Source of the DNA: Myxococcales bacterium
Lineage (GTDB): Bacteria > Myxococcota_A > Polyangia > Polyangiales > Ga0077539
Length of the DNA: 52,693 nucleotides
Direction of reading: 5' to 3'
Assembly (NCBI GenBank): GCA_016793325.1
Contig: JAEUKI010000073.1
Coordinates: 1-52,693 of the forward strand
The translations under genes and the position numbers were made by a program. Positions 1 through 8,742 of this stretch are shown piece after piece (within the stretch, counting starts at the first letter, position 1; every line of letters starts with the position of its first letter). The notes below the pieces were generated by a model. It was not told where the DNA came from, ran no database searches, and worked only from the letters and a program-made list of their open reading frames with translations.

Positions 1-408
1 ACCGTCGTTGTCCGAGTCGAGGTCGCGGAAGTTGGGCCGCGCGTCGCCGTCACAGTCGTTGGGCGGCGCGCCGCACACGAGCGCGGGCAACGGCATCACG
101 CCTGGATAATTGCCGACGGATTCGTCTGCGTCGCTGATGCCATCGCCGTCCGAATCCATGTCCATCGCGTCCGGCGTCCCGTCCATGTCCGAGTCGCCGT
201 TCTCGAGGTTGTCCGCGATCCCGTCCCCGTCGCTGTCGAAGCACATCGCTCCGGTGTCCGTCGGGGGGTTGGTTCTTCCATCGCCTCCGCCGCCGCCGGC
301 ATCCATGCGACGCCCGCCGTCGCCGCCCATGAACGCGCTGTCTTCAGAGCAGCCGAACGAAGCGGCGACGAGCGCCGCAGAAAGCAATCCGAGCCATCGT
401 GTCCGCAT
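1..408 (-). CDS. Asp-rich (thrombospondin type 3-like) lipoprotein, truncated by window edge
   Basis: Reading leftward from an ATG at 408, 136 codons stay open to the window edge, so the C-terminus lies outside. The product begins with a basic n-region (MRTRW), a hydrophobic stretch and Cys-20 in ASFGC, which looks like a lipoprotein signal with a relaxed lipobox. After a Gly/Asp linker it carries repeated calcium-binding-type Asp motifs such as DSDGDGIADNLENGDSD, DMDSDGDGISD and DLDSDNDG. Similar Asp-repeat surface lipoproteins are common in myxobacteria. The gene starts 82 nt after the end of the gene at 491-2383 and runs in the same direction. Its function beyond a calcium-binding surface protein cannot be inferred. 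Confidence 0.8.
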   Translation of the reverse strand, partial: MRTRWLGLLSAALVAASFGCSEDSAFMGGDGGRRMDAGGGGGDGRTNPPTDTGAMCFDSDGDGIADNLENGDSDMDGTPDAMDMDSDGDGISDADESVGNYPGVMPLPALVCGAPPNDCDGDARPNFRDLDSDNDG

Positions 409-490
409 CGCTTGTACTCCTACGATGCAATTCTACACGGAGGATGTCGGCCAGCCGCAAGCCGTTCGGCGAACTTCGGTCGATTGCTCG

Positions 491-2383
491 CTACGGTCGT
501 GACGCGGCGCGCACGGGGGTGAACGTCCCGTCTGCGTTGATCCGAAACGCGTAGGTCTCACCGGCGACGCCCTTGGACGTGACGAAGACGACCGCACGAT
601 TTCCTCGAACAAACAGCGGGAGAGTCTGCTCGACCTGCAAGCCCTCGTGCTCGCCGTCATCGAAGATGACGTGTTCGTCCGCAGTGGCGAGGTCCATCAA
701 CGGAGCGAGGCGGTAGCGAACGCCGCCGTAGCCGCCGTTGGTCGTGCGCTGCGTATACACCGCGAGAACTTTGTTTCCGATCGACGCGACGACCGGGTCG
801 GTGTCGAGGTCCGGCGTCGGCGCGCGCGCGTGCGAGCAGCCGGTCTGACCGCACGTCGCGACGTGCGCCGAGGGGATCGGAACCGGCTCGAACCAAGTCA
901 TTCGGAAGTACTCGTTGTCGCAGTGAATCGACCCGGGACGCGCCTCGGCGCGGATCGGCGTGAGGATTCCGTTCGGCGTTCGCCACAACACCAACGCGTG
1001 TCCGTCGTTCGTGTACGCCGCGACGGCGGTCGCGCCGTTTCCCGTTCGGCACCCTTCGACGCGGCTGTCCGACGGCCACGGGGCGCCCGCAGCTCCGCGC
1101 TCCTGGAACGGAACCGCCCAGCTCGCCCGAAGCGTCGCGCCATCCACCGCGAGCGCGCCCGCGTACAGCACACCCTCGCGCGGCCCGCTCGGGGCTCCTC
1201 CGTCGGGGCTCGCTGCGTCACCGCGCGTCGCTGCGTCTGCCGTGGGCCCGCCCGCGTCGGCGCTCGTCGTCGCGACGCTCGCCGCGCGCGCGCCGAGGAG
1301 CACCACGAGGTCGCCGAACACCCAGCCTCCCGCCACGCGATTCGAAATCGTGTGCGGAGAAACAAGCTCGGTCCAATCGCTGACCGCTTGGGAGGTCTCG
1401 CTCCCGCGACGACGAACCACCACGTGAAGCTCGGGGTTGCTCTCGCCGTCTCCGAGGAGCGTGACGTACTGCGCCGTCACGTGGCCGCCGAACGTCGCGT
1501 TGGCGATCGACGCCGCAGGCGTGAGAAACGCGCGCGCGATCGTGTCGTTTCCGTTGATGCGACCGCCCCACAGCGCGGGTTGCCCGTCCTCGGCGCTGCC
1601 CACCCAAGGGCGCCTGCGCTCGAAGTCCGCGGGTCGAATACGCGCACACGAAAACCGCGACAACCCCGAGGGCCCTCCGTCGTTGTCGAAGGTGCAGAGC
1701 CGTCGCTCGCCCGCGCCGAACAGCACGCGCAGGGTGTTTTGCGCGAGCGCGTCCTGCGCCATGGGCTTGGCGTTGTCGGTCCCTGCGAAGATCGCCTCGA
1801 GCAGCGGCGCGCTCATCGGCTCGACCGGCGTCGGCGGCGCGGGGATGCCCGACTCCGCGGCCCGTCCGCGAGGAAGACTCGCGCGCTCGACCGTGGCCCA
1901 CAGCTCGTCGAGGTACCGTCGGCGATCGTCCTTGCCGGTGTGCAACACGCCGCTCTCGAGGTCCGTGGCGGCCTGCGAGACGATCGCGTTGAGCAGGCGA
2001 TGCTCCGCGCTCTTCGAGTCGAACAGGGCGCGGGTCATCACGCTCGCGTACGTCGCGCAGCGATAGGGCCACTCGCGTCGACGCTCGGCCGCCGGGAGCC
2101 TGGCGACCGAGCCCGGCACAGCGAGCTCCATGCGCCGCGCGCGGCGCGCGATCTGCCCGATCTCGACGGGGCCCGGGCCCATGAGGCAGCGCGACAGATC
2201 CGACCAAGCGTCGGAGGCTTTTTGCAGCTGCTCGGCTTTGCGTTTCTCGACGTTGGCGTTGTTGAGGTACACGGCGCCTGCGGCCGCCGCGAGGCCGACC
2301 ACGACGAGCGCGATGGACTTCATGCTGGGGCCCGATCGAACGGGCTCGAGGTCGAAGTCGTCCTTGGGAGTTTGTTCGCTCAT
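491..2383 (-). CDS. Membrane-anchored hypothetical protein
   Basis: 630 residues from an ATG at 2383. Residues 1-20 are polar and acidic, 21-40 form one hydrophobic helix (SIALVVVGLAAAAGAVYL), and the remainder is presumably periplasmic. The early part after the membrane segment is helical (NVEKRKAEQLQKASDAW). The C-terminal two thirds show short beta-strand-like repeats such as VVASIGNKVLAVYTQR and AVVFVTSKGVAG, which suggest a propeller-like fold, with an Ala/Asp/Gly-rich insert near the middle. I recognise no enzyme motif. It is divergent from the dehydrogenase at 2609, with 225 nt between them that could hold both promoters. Pure hypothetical; the reading frame is well supported by codon use. 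Confidence 0.75.
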   Translation of the reverse strand: MSEQTPKDDFDLEPVRSGPSMKSIALVVVGLAAAAGAVYLNNANVEKRKAEQLQKASDAWSDLSRCLMGPGPVEIGQIARRARRMELAVPGSVARLPAAERRREWPYRCATYASVMTRALFDSKSAEHRLLNAIVSQAATDLESGVLHTGKDDRRRYLDELWATVERASLPRGRAAESGIPAPPTPVEPMSAPLLEAIFAGTDNAKPMAQDALAQNTLRVLFGAGERRLCTFDNDGGPSGLSRFSCARIRPADFERRRPWVGSAEDGQPALWGGRINGNDTIARAFLTPAASIANATFGGHVTAQYVTLLGDGESNPELHVVVRRRGSETSQAVSDWTELVSPHTISNRVAGGWVFGDLVVLLGARAASVATTSADAGGPTADAATRGDAASPDGGAPSGPREGVLYAGALAVDGATLRASWAVPFQERGAAGAPWPSDSRVEGCRTGNGATAVAAYTNDGHALVLWRTPNGILTPIRAEARPGSIHCDNEYFRMTWFEPVPIPSAHVATCGQTGCSHARAPTPDLDTDPVVASIGNKVLAVYTQRTTNGGYGGVRYRLAPLMDLATADEHVIFDDGEHEGLQVEQTLPLFVRGNRAVVFVTSKGVAGETYAFRINADGTFTPVRAASRP

Positions 2384-2608
2384 GCTTGGGGGGACCTGGG
2401 GCGCTCGGTGATCGAGGTGGCGGCAGTGACAACGGCGTCGCGAAAACGTTCCGCGACCGGCGCAGCGGAGCCGGGGATTCGAAGGATGACTGGCTGCGAC
2501 CGCGAATGGCGTACCTGCGTGACGCGCGCACGGTCAACGGTCGCTGTCTGTGCGCGGCGTCGAAATCAATGTGCGATGCTCAGCGCCCCACACAGGAGCA
2601 GAGATCCC

Positions 2609-3400
2609 ATGAGTGAACGTCGCGCGGTCGTCACCGGAGCGGGGAGCGGCATCGGGCTCGCGATCGCGCGCGAGCTGCTCTCGCGGGGCTATTCGCTGCT
2701 CGCGTGCTCGCGGTTCGACCACGAGCTCGACGCGCTCGCCGGCGCTTTGGCGCGCGGCCGCGTCGATCGCTTCGCGCGAGACCTCGCGACCCAAGAGGGC
2801 GTGAGCGATCTGCTCGCGACGGTCGATCGGCTCGAATCACCGCCGGATTTGCTGGTCAATTGCGCGGGCCTCGGCGCGTGGGGAGAGCACCTCGCCATCG
2901 ACGACGCCCGCACGCGCGCCACGATCGCGGTCAACGTCGCGGCGCTCACGGCGATCACGACGCACGTCGTCCGCGCGATGGTGGGGCGCGGCTCGGGGCG
3001 CGTGTTGCAGGTCGCGAGCACCGCGGCGTTTCAGCCCGTTCCCATGTTCGCGACGTACGCGGCCACGAAGCACTATGTGCGGGCCTTCAGCGACGCGCTA
3101 CGCGACGAGCTCGACGGGACGGGCGTCACGATCACCGTGCTCTATCCAGGGCCGACGAAGACTGCGTTCATCGACGCCGCGCGGTTTCCGATCGAGGGCG
3201 CGGCCGGGAGCGTCGGGTGGATCGCGAAGCAAACGCTGCTCGACCCCGCGGACGTCGCGAAGAAGGGCGTCGACGCGGCGCTGCGAGGCGATCGCGGCGT
3301 CGTCGTCGGCCCCCTGAATCAACTGCAGCGCGCGCTCAGCAAGGTGCTGCCCGACACGGCGACGCGCGCGATTTGGAAGGCGCTTCGCGGCCGGATGTGA
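2609..3400 (+). CDS. Short-chain dehydrogenase/reductase (SDR)
   Basis: 263 residues from the ATG at 2609, chosen because AGGAG lies 10 nt upstream (2594-2598). It is a classical SDR: the dinucleotide-binding motif TGAGSGIG is at residues 9-16, the NCAG motif near 84-87, catalytic Ser at about 137, and the YxxxK pair is Tyr-150/Lys-154 (YAATK). The PGPTKT segment after the active site is typical of classical SDRs of the DltE/YqjQ type. Substrate unknown. Its stop lies 7 nt from the stop of argH, so the two genes converge. An open frame continues far upstream of 2609, but that part is antisense to the preceding gene. Confidence 0.9.
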   Translation: MSERRAVVTGAGSGIGLAIARELLSRGYSLLACSRFDHELDALAGALARGRVDRFARDLATQEGVSDLLATVDRLESPPDLLVNCAGLGAWGEHLAIDDARTRATIAVNVAALTAITTHVVRAMVGRGSGRVLQVASTAAFQPVPMFATYAATKHYVRAFSDALRDELDGTGVTITVLYPGPTKTAFIDAARFPIEGAAGSVGWIAKQTLLDPADVAKKGVDAALRGDRGVVVGPLNQLQRALSKVLPDTATRAIWKALRGRM

Positions 3401-3407
3401 CCGCGGG

Positions 3408-4805
3408 TCATCCAGCGGTTTTTCTGTTCGAAATGCGTTCGACCGCCGCGTCCACCGCGGCCTTCACGCGCGCCTTGGCCGGGGCTCCGACGATCGTTCG
3501 ACGCTCGACCGCGCGCTCGGGCTCGAGCACCGGGTAGATCCCTTCATCGAACGAAGGGTGTTCTTCGCGAAACACGCTGAGCGGCAACCCAGGGAGGTCC
3601 GTCTTCGACTCGATCGCGCGCGCCACCAAGCGCCCCGCGACCGCGTGCGCCTCGCGAAACGGAACGCCCTTCTCCACGAGATAGTCCGCGACCTCCGTCG
3701 CGTTGACGAAGCCCGCGTCGAGCGCGCGGCGCATCTTCTCGCGGTTGAAGCGCATCGCGAGCACCACCCGCTCGAGCACCTCGAGGCACATCGACACTTG
3801 GTGAACCGCGTCGAACACGGGCGGCTTGTCTTCTTGAAGATCGCGGTTGTAGCCGAGCGGCAGGCCCTTGAGCGTCACGAGCAGCGCGACGAGATCGCCG
3901 ACGACTCGACCGGTCTTTCCGCGGACGACCTCGGCGACGTCGGGGTTTTTCTTCTGCGGCATCATCGACGAGCCCGTCGTGTGCGCGTCGGCCATCTCGA
4001 CGAAGCCGTACTCTTGCGTGCTCCAGAGCACGAGCTCTTCAGCGAGCCTCGACAGGTGCGTCTGCGTGATCGCGAGCGCGGCGAGCAGCTCCGCGAGAAA
4101 ATCTCGGTCTCCCGTCGCGTCGATCGAGTTGCGCATCGGTCGATCGAACCCGAGCGCGCTCGCGGTTCGCTCGCGGTCGAGCGCGAAGGTCGTCCCCGCG
4201 ACCGCGCCCGAGCCGAGCGGCGACTCGTTGAGCCGCGCGCGACAGTCCGCCAGACGCCCGCGATCGCGATCGAGCATCTCGACGTACGCGAGCAAGTGAT
4301 GCGACAAGCGCGAGGGCTGCGCGCGCTGCAGGTGCGTGTACGCGGGCATGAGCGTGTCGAGCTCTTCGTCCGCGCGTCGGCAGAGCGCCATCGCGAGCGC
4401 GTCGACCAGGGACGCGACGCGGTCGCACGCGTCTCTCGCCCAGAGCCGCAGGTCCGTCGCGACCTGATCGTTGCGCGAGCGCCCCGTGTGGAGCCTCGCG
4501 CCCGCAGGGCCGATGCGCTCGGTGAGCGTCGCCTCGACGTTCATGTGAACGTCCTCGCGCGCCGGGTCGAACCGAAACGTCCCCGCCTCGATTTCGTCGC
4601 GAATTTTCGTGAGGCCCGCGACGATCGCGTCGCGCTCGTCTTCGCGCAACACGCCGATCGCGCACAGCATCTCCGCGTGCGCGATCGAGCCGCGGATGTC
4701 CACGGACCCGAGGTGCTTGTCGACCTCGACGCTCACGAGGAAGCGCCCGGCGACCTCGTCGAGGTCCTCAGTGAATCGTCCGCCCCACGCCTTCTCTGTC
4801 GCCAT
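3408..4805 (-). CDS. argH: Argininosuccinate lyase
   Basis: 465 residues, the normal ArgH length, starting at the ATG at 4805 (MATEKAWGGRF). It cleaves argininosuccinate to arginine and fumarate in the cytoplasm, the last step of arginine synthesis. The fumarase/aspartase-superfamily features are intact: HTGRSRNDQ around 106-114, THLQRAQP around 157-164, and the signature GSSMMPQKKNPD at 278-289 with the catalytic Ser at 280. It is the last gene of a minus-strand run, 50 nt after the lipoprotein at 4856-6853. No other arg gene is in the window, so this copy is detached from an arginine operon. Confidence 0.97.
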   Translation of the reverse strand: MATEKAWGGRFTEDLDEVAGRFLVSVEVDKHLGSVDIRGSIAHAEMLCAIGVLREDERDAIVAGLTKIRDEIEAGTFRFDPAREDVHMNVEATLTERIGPAGARLHTGRSRNDQVATDLRLWARDACDRVASLVDALAMALCRRADEELDTLMPAYTHLQRAQPSRLSHHLLAYVEMLDRDRGRLADCRARLNESPLGSGAVAGTTFALDRERTASALGFDRPMRNSIDATGDRDFLAELLAALAITQTHLSRLAEELVLWSTQEYGFVEMADAHTTGSSMMPQKKNPDVAEVVRGKTGRVVGDLVALLVTLKGLPLGYNRDLQEDKPPVFDAVHQVSMCLEVLERVVLAMRFNREKMRRALDAGFVNATEVADYLVEKGVPFREAHAVAGRLVARAIESKTDLPGLPLSVFREEHPSFDEGIYPVLEPERAVERRTIVGAPAKARVKAAVDAAVERISNRKTAG

Positions 4806-4855
4806 CGTCGTCCTCTCGCGTCGTCCGTAGATTTCGTGTGTCGTGTCTCGAAGCG

Positions 4856-6853
4856 CTATTCGAGCCGCGCTTCGAGCTCGTACGCGCCGATGTTGTTGCG
4901 GTCGAAGCCGTCGACGACCACGGTGTAGCTTCCCGGTTCGACGTCGACCGACACGCGCGCCGTGTCCTGCTCGCCCTCGAGCGCGCACGCGAGCTCGGTG
5001 CCCTGCCGTTCGCACGCGCGGCGCACCGACACGACGCCGTCGAACCCGCGCGCTCGAAGGTCCACGATCAGCCGTCCGCGGCGCGAGACGCTCACCGTGT
5101 GCGCCCGATCACCGCTACGCGCGCCGTGCCCGCAAGAGGCCTGCAAGCGATCGACGCGCCCCACAGTCGTGCCCTGCGTTCGAACGTTGAGCTGCAGCGG
5201 AAGCGCGTCCCGACACGCGGCTTCGATGGGCTCTGCGTCCTGCGAATCCAGCGTAAACGCGAAGCGGCCGTAGTCGTCTCGCGTCGCGCCGTCGATCACG
5301 ACGTGGTGCGTTCCGGCAGGCAAGATCGCGTCGACGACGCGGCCTCGCGCGCACGCGAGCTCCCCGACCGGCTGCGGCGCGCCCGCGGTGCACCCGCGCA
5401 CGAAGCCGAGCGCGATGGTGGCGTCGGTGTTGACGACGCCCGACTCCGAGAGCGTCGCGCGCACCAAGCTCCTGCGCGGGAGGTTGAACCGAAACACTTG
5501 ATCGGGCCCCGCGCCGCCGCACGAGAGCGCGATGTCGTCGCGCGCGGCAAACGTGTCACCCTCGATTCGCTGGGCAAAAGACACGGTCGCCGCGTCCGAG
5601 CACGCGTCCGACCCGACGCCCGAGCCCGCCGGCGGCGCCGTCTCGACCTGCAGCGTGAAGGGCCCTCGCGCGTCGGCGCTGTAGCCATCGACGGTGACCG
5701 CGTAGCGGCCGGGCGCGAGCGTCTTGACCACCTGCGCGTGAAAGCGATCGTCCGCGTCGTCGTTGCACGTCACTTCGCTCTCGGGATCCGCGCACGTCGA
5801 GCGAAGGTAGATCCCCGTGTCCCAGCGGCTCTCGCTCTCGACCGACGCGCGCACGCGCGAGGGCTCGCGCAGCGTGAGCATGTACGTGCTGTCCGGCCCA
5901 GGAAATCGACTCGTCGCGCAGCTACCGTGCAGCACGTCCGTCGCGTTCTCCGTCGAGCCGTGCACGACTGCGCCGGGCTCGATCGTTCGCGCGCGCGCGC
6001 AGAGGTCCGCGGCTTCGGGCGACTCCGCCTCGTTGGTGGTGAGCGTGTAGGCGCCGCGCGTTCCGTCGCCGATCGACTCGACGAAGACGTAGTAGCGACC
6101 CGGGTCGAGCGTCGCGTCGATGCGCGCCGGCGCTCCGTCGCGAGGGAGCGAGCACTCGAGCGTCGGGCCTTCGAACGTCCCCGCGCCCGTGCCGGCGCCC
6201 GCACAATTGCGACGGATGAAGAGCGCGCGCGGGCCCTCGCCGGTCGCGACGAGCTGCACGCGCTGCCTCCGCTCGATCTCGAGCACGTGAACGACGTCCG
6301 GGTTGCGTCCCGCGGCGCACGAAGCGCCAGCGTTGTCCTGCGCCGTGAGCAACGAGCCGTTGATGCGCCCGCCGAGCTCGAGCGGCAGCGGATTGACGCA
6401 CGTCCCGCGGGAGGCCGCGTCGCCCGACCGCTCGTCGTCTCGTTGCCACAGCGCGAACACGTACGAGCCCTGGCCGTTGCGCGCCGACACCGCGAAGCGA
6501 AAGGTGCCCGACGACGACGCGCAGTACGCCACGCTCGACGCGCGTCCGCTCGTCGTGCTCTCGGCGGCGCGCGCGCCGTCTGCTGTGTACATCGCGGTCT
6601 CGAGGTCGACGCTCTCGCCCGCGGCGATCGCGACGACGCGGTAGCAGTGGCCTGCGCGCAGCCGCGCGAGGTGCGACTTGGTCTGGCCCCGCGCGATCGA
6701 GCCCTCTTCGGTGCGGCCGACGCCGACGAAGCCCATCGCGTCCATCGTCGCGCGATGGCCGGGCAAAACGGCGTTGGTCTTGGGGCCTCCTGCGCTGCAC
6801 GCGCTCGCGACGGAGACCAACGCGAGTGCGATCACCGACCTGTGTCGAGCCAT
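4856..6853 (-). CDS. Lipoprotein with four PPC-like beta repeats
   Basis: 665 residues from an ATG at 6853. The signal peptide ends in VASAC (Cys-19), a reasonable lipobox. The mature part contains at least four related units of roughly 110 residues. Each ends in a strand-turn-strand motif: GRYYVFVESIGDGTRGAYTL, GRYAVTVDGYSADARGPFTL, GTHHVVIDGATRDDYGRFAF and GSYTVVVDGFDRNNIGAYEL. This pattern resembles bacterial pre-peptidase C-terminal (PPC) domains, usually found on secreted proteases, but no protease domain is present. Paired cysteines recur, as expected for an exported protein. The gene starts 14 nt after the rpoN stop, so it is probably cotranscribed with rpoN and argH. Its role is unknown. 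Confidence 0.8.
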   Translation of the reverse strand: MARHRSVIALALVSVASACSAGGPKTNAVLPGHRATMDAMGFVGVGRTEEGSIARGQTKSHLARLRAGHCYRVVAIAAGESVDLETAMYTADGARAAESTTSGRASSVAYCASSSGTFRFAVSARNGQGSYVFALWQRDDERSGDAASRGTCVNPLPLELGGRINGSLLTAQDNAGASCAAGRNPDVVHVLEIERRQRVQLVATGEGPRALFIRRNCAGAGTGAGTFEGPTLECSLPRDGAPARIDATLDPGRYYVFVESIGDGTRGAYTLTTNEAESPEAADLCARARTIEPGAVVHGSTENATDVLHGSCATSRFPGPDSTYMLTLREPSRVRASVESESRWDTGIYLRSTCADPESEVTCNDDADDRFHAQVVKTLAPGRYAVTVDGYSADARGPFTLQVETAPPAGSGVGSDACSDAATVSFAQRIEGDTFAARDDIALSCGGAGPDQVFRFNLPRRSLVRATLSESGVVNTDATIALGFVRGCTAGAPQPVGELACARGRVVDAILPAGTHHVVIDGATRDDYGRFAFTLDSQDAEPIEAACRDALPLQLNVRTQGTTVGRVDRLQASCGHGARSGDRAHTVSVSRRGRLIVDLRARGFDGVVSVRRACERQGTELACALEGEQDTARVSVDVEPGSYTVVVDGFDRNNIGAYELEARLE

Positions 6854-6867
6854 CCGCGTCGACGCTC

Positions 6868-8547
6868 TCAGTAGTAGTGCTTGCGCTTCGCGCTCGAGAG
6901 GATGCCCATCATCTCGCGGTACTTCGCGATCGTGCGGCGCGCGATGATGATCTTCGACTGCTCTTCGAGGCGCTTGGCGATCGCCTCGTCCGAGAGCGGG
7001 TTCTTCGGGTCCTCTTCGCTGATGATCTTCTTGATCGCCTGCTTGACCGACTCGCTCGCGATGTCTTCGTCCGCCATTCGGCGAATCGAGCTGTTGAAGA
7101 AGTACTTGAGCTCGAAGATCCCGCGCGGCGTGTGGACGTACTTGTTGGTCGTCACGCGCGAGATCGTGCTCTCGTGCATGCCCACGGTCTCGGCGACGTC
7201 ACGCAAGATCATGGGCCGCAGAAACTCGACGCCCTTCTCGAAGAACTCGCGCTGCTTGTCGACGATGCACTGCGTGACCTTCACGATCGTGCGCTGCCGC
7301 TGGTCGAGCGAGCGAACGAACCACCGCGCCGAGGCGAGCTTGTTCTGCACAAACTCCTTGGCCTTCGGGTCCTTCATGAGCGCTTGCGCTTGCTCGACGT
7401 TGATCTTGAGCTTCGGGAGGCCGTCGTCGTTGGTCGTCACGGCGTAGTCGTCGCCCGTCTTGACCACGTACACGTCCGGCGAGACGTACGGCGGATCCTC
7501 GGTCGTGAAGTTGCGTCCCGGCCGCGGCTCGAGCGTCCCGATGAGCTTGGACGCGTCGTACACGTCCTCGAGGTCGCACTTGAGCTCCTTCGCGATCGCC
7601 TGAAAATTACGGCGCTCGATGTGCGGGAGGTGCTTGTCGATCACGCGCCAGACGATCGTCTCGTCGTCGTAGCCGAACTGCTCGGCTTGCACGAGAAGGC
7701 ACTCGCGGAGGTCGCGCGCGGCGACGCCGACGGGGTCGAGCGTCTGCACGAGGCGGAGCACTTCTTCGGCGTCTTCGGGGTGGAGGCCCGCGGCGCGCGC
7801 GAGGTCTTCGAGCGTGATCGTTCGCGCGCGAGACTGTTCGTTGGCGGCGATTTCGGCGGCGGACAAGTTGGTGAGCGGCTCGTCGGCCTTCTTCTTCTTC
7901 TTCTTGCCGTGCTCTTCGCCGTCGTCGTCGCCGTCGGCCGAGCGCTCTTCTTCGTCCCACGCGCTCGACTCTTCGCGCTCTTGCGGCTTCTTCTTCTTCT
8001 CGCGCTCTTTTTCGGGCGCGTCACCGCGAAGGCGCAGGTAGCCGTTGTCGTCGAGGTTGTGAACGATCAGCGCCGCGAAGGCCATCTCCGCGTCGGTCAA
8101 GTTCGACAACCGGAGCTGGTCCATCAAGTGATCCGAGAGCGACGAGCGCGAGCTCAGCGTGGCTTCGAGCGAGGGGAGCTCTTCGCTCGACAGCCGGCCG
8201 CCGCCCGAGGGCAGCGGCGTCTGGTTCGCGTACGACTCGAGAAATCGCTCCCAATACTCTTCTTGTTTGCTCTCGCTCGCGGCGCGCTTCTCTTCGTGGT
8301 TGTGCACCGCTTGCTCGCGGCGCTCTTCGAGCACCGCGATGTCGTCGATCGTCGGCGTCTCCTGCTCCTTCGTGCGCACGTCGGCGTCGGGAGCCTCGTC
8401 GAGGATCGGATTCTCGGTGAGCTCCTCGCGGATCTGGTCGATCAGCTCGAGACGCGAGAGCTGCAGCAGCTTGATCGCCTGCTGCAGCTGCGGCGTCATC
8501 ACGAGCTGCTGCGACATGTTCAAGCCGAGGCCGAGCTTCCCTTCCAT
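6868..8547 (-). CDS. rpoN: RNA polymerase sigma-54 factor
   Basis: 559 residues from an ATG at 8547; a longer frame would begin at an ATT at 8559, which I reject. Region I is the Gln-rich activator-interacting segment (MSQQLVMTPQLQQAIKLLQL). The core-binding domain contains LDPVGVAARDLRECLL, the HTH contains VGMHESTISRVTTNKYV, and the C-terminus carries the RpoN box as ARRTIAKYRE. Between LDDNGYLRL (about residue 169) and TITLEDLARAAG (about residue 238) there is an extra highly charged segment with runs such as EKEREKKKKPQ and GKKKKKKADE, making the protein longer than the usual ~480 residues. It is first in a run with the lipoprotein and argH. The usual partners hpf and ptsN are about 12 kb away on the other strand. 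Confidence 0.97.
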   Translation of the reverse strand: MEGKLGLGLNMSQQLVMTPQLQQAIKLLQLSRLELIDQIREELTENPILDEAPDADVRTKEQETPTIDDIAVLEERREQAVHNHEEKRAASESKQEEYWERFLESYANQTPLPSGGGRLSSEELPSLEATLSSRSSLSDHLMDQLRLSNLTDAEMAFAALIVHNLDDNGYLRLRGDAPEKEREKKKKPQEREESSAWDEEERSADGDDDGEEHGKKKKKKADEPLTNLSAAEIAANEQSRARTITLEDLARAAGLHPEDAEEVLRLVQTLDPVGVAARDLRECLLVQAEQFGYDDETIVWRVIDKHLPHIERRNFQAIAKELKCDLEDVYDASKLIGTLEPRPGRNFTTEDPPYVSPDVYVVKTGDDYAVTTNDDGLPKLKINVEQAQALMKDPKAKEFVQNKLASARWFVRSLDQRQRTIVKVTQCIVDKQREFFEKGVEFLRPMILRDVAETVGMHESTISRVTTNKYVHTPRGIFELKYFFNSSIRRMADEDIASESVKQAIKKIISEEDPKNPLSDEAIAKRLEEQSKIIIARRTIAKYREMMGILSSAKRKHYY

Positions 8548-8742
8548 CGCTGCACCCAATGATTGCCGTCAGTTCGCTGCTCGTTCTGCCGTTGGTCAAC
8601 GCGACACAACCGCCAGGACGACCGAACTCTAAACGCTCGGCACCAGCCTTGCACGCTCAATGTGCAAGACGCCGCCGTTCTTCGTACAATCAGCGCTCGT
8701 ATCGAAGGCGCTGCGTTCGCGACGCGCGGTGCGCGCGCACGC

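Noticed and set aside
3558..4928. Long open frame antisense to argH
   Set aside because: Composition is Arg/His-rich shadow text of a high-GC gene; the opposite strand encodes an unmistakable ArgH.
8545..8559. Upstream ATT start for rpoN
   Set aside because: ATT is a very rare start and the ATG four codons later gives the expected N-terminus.
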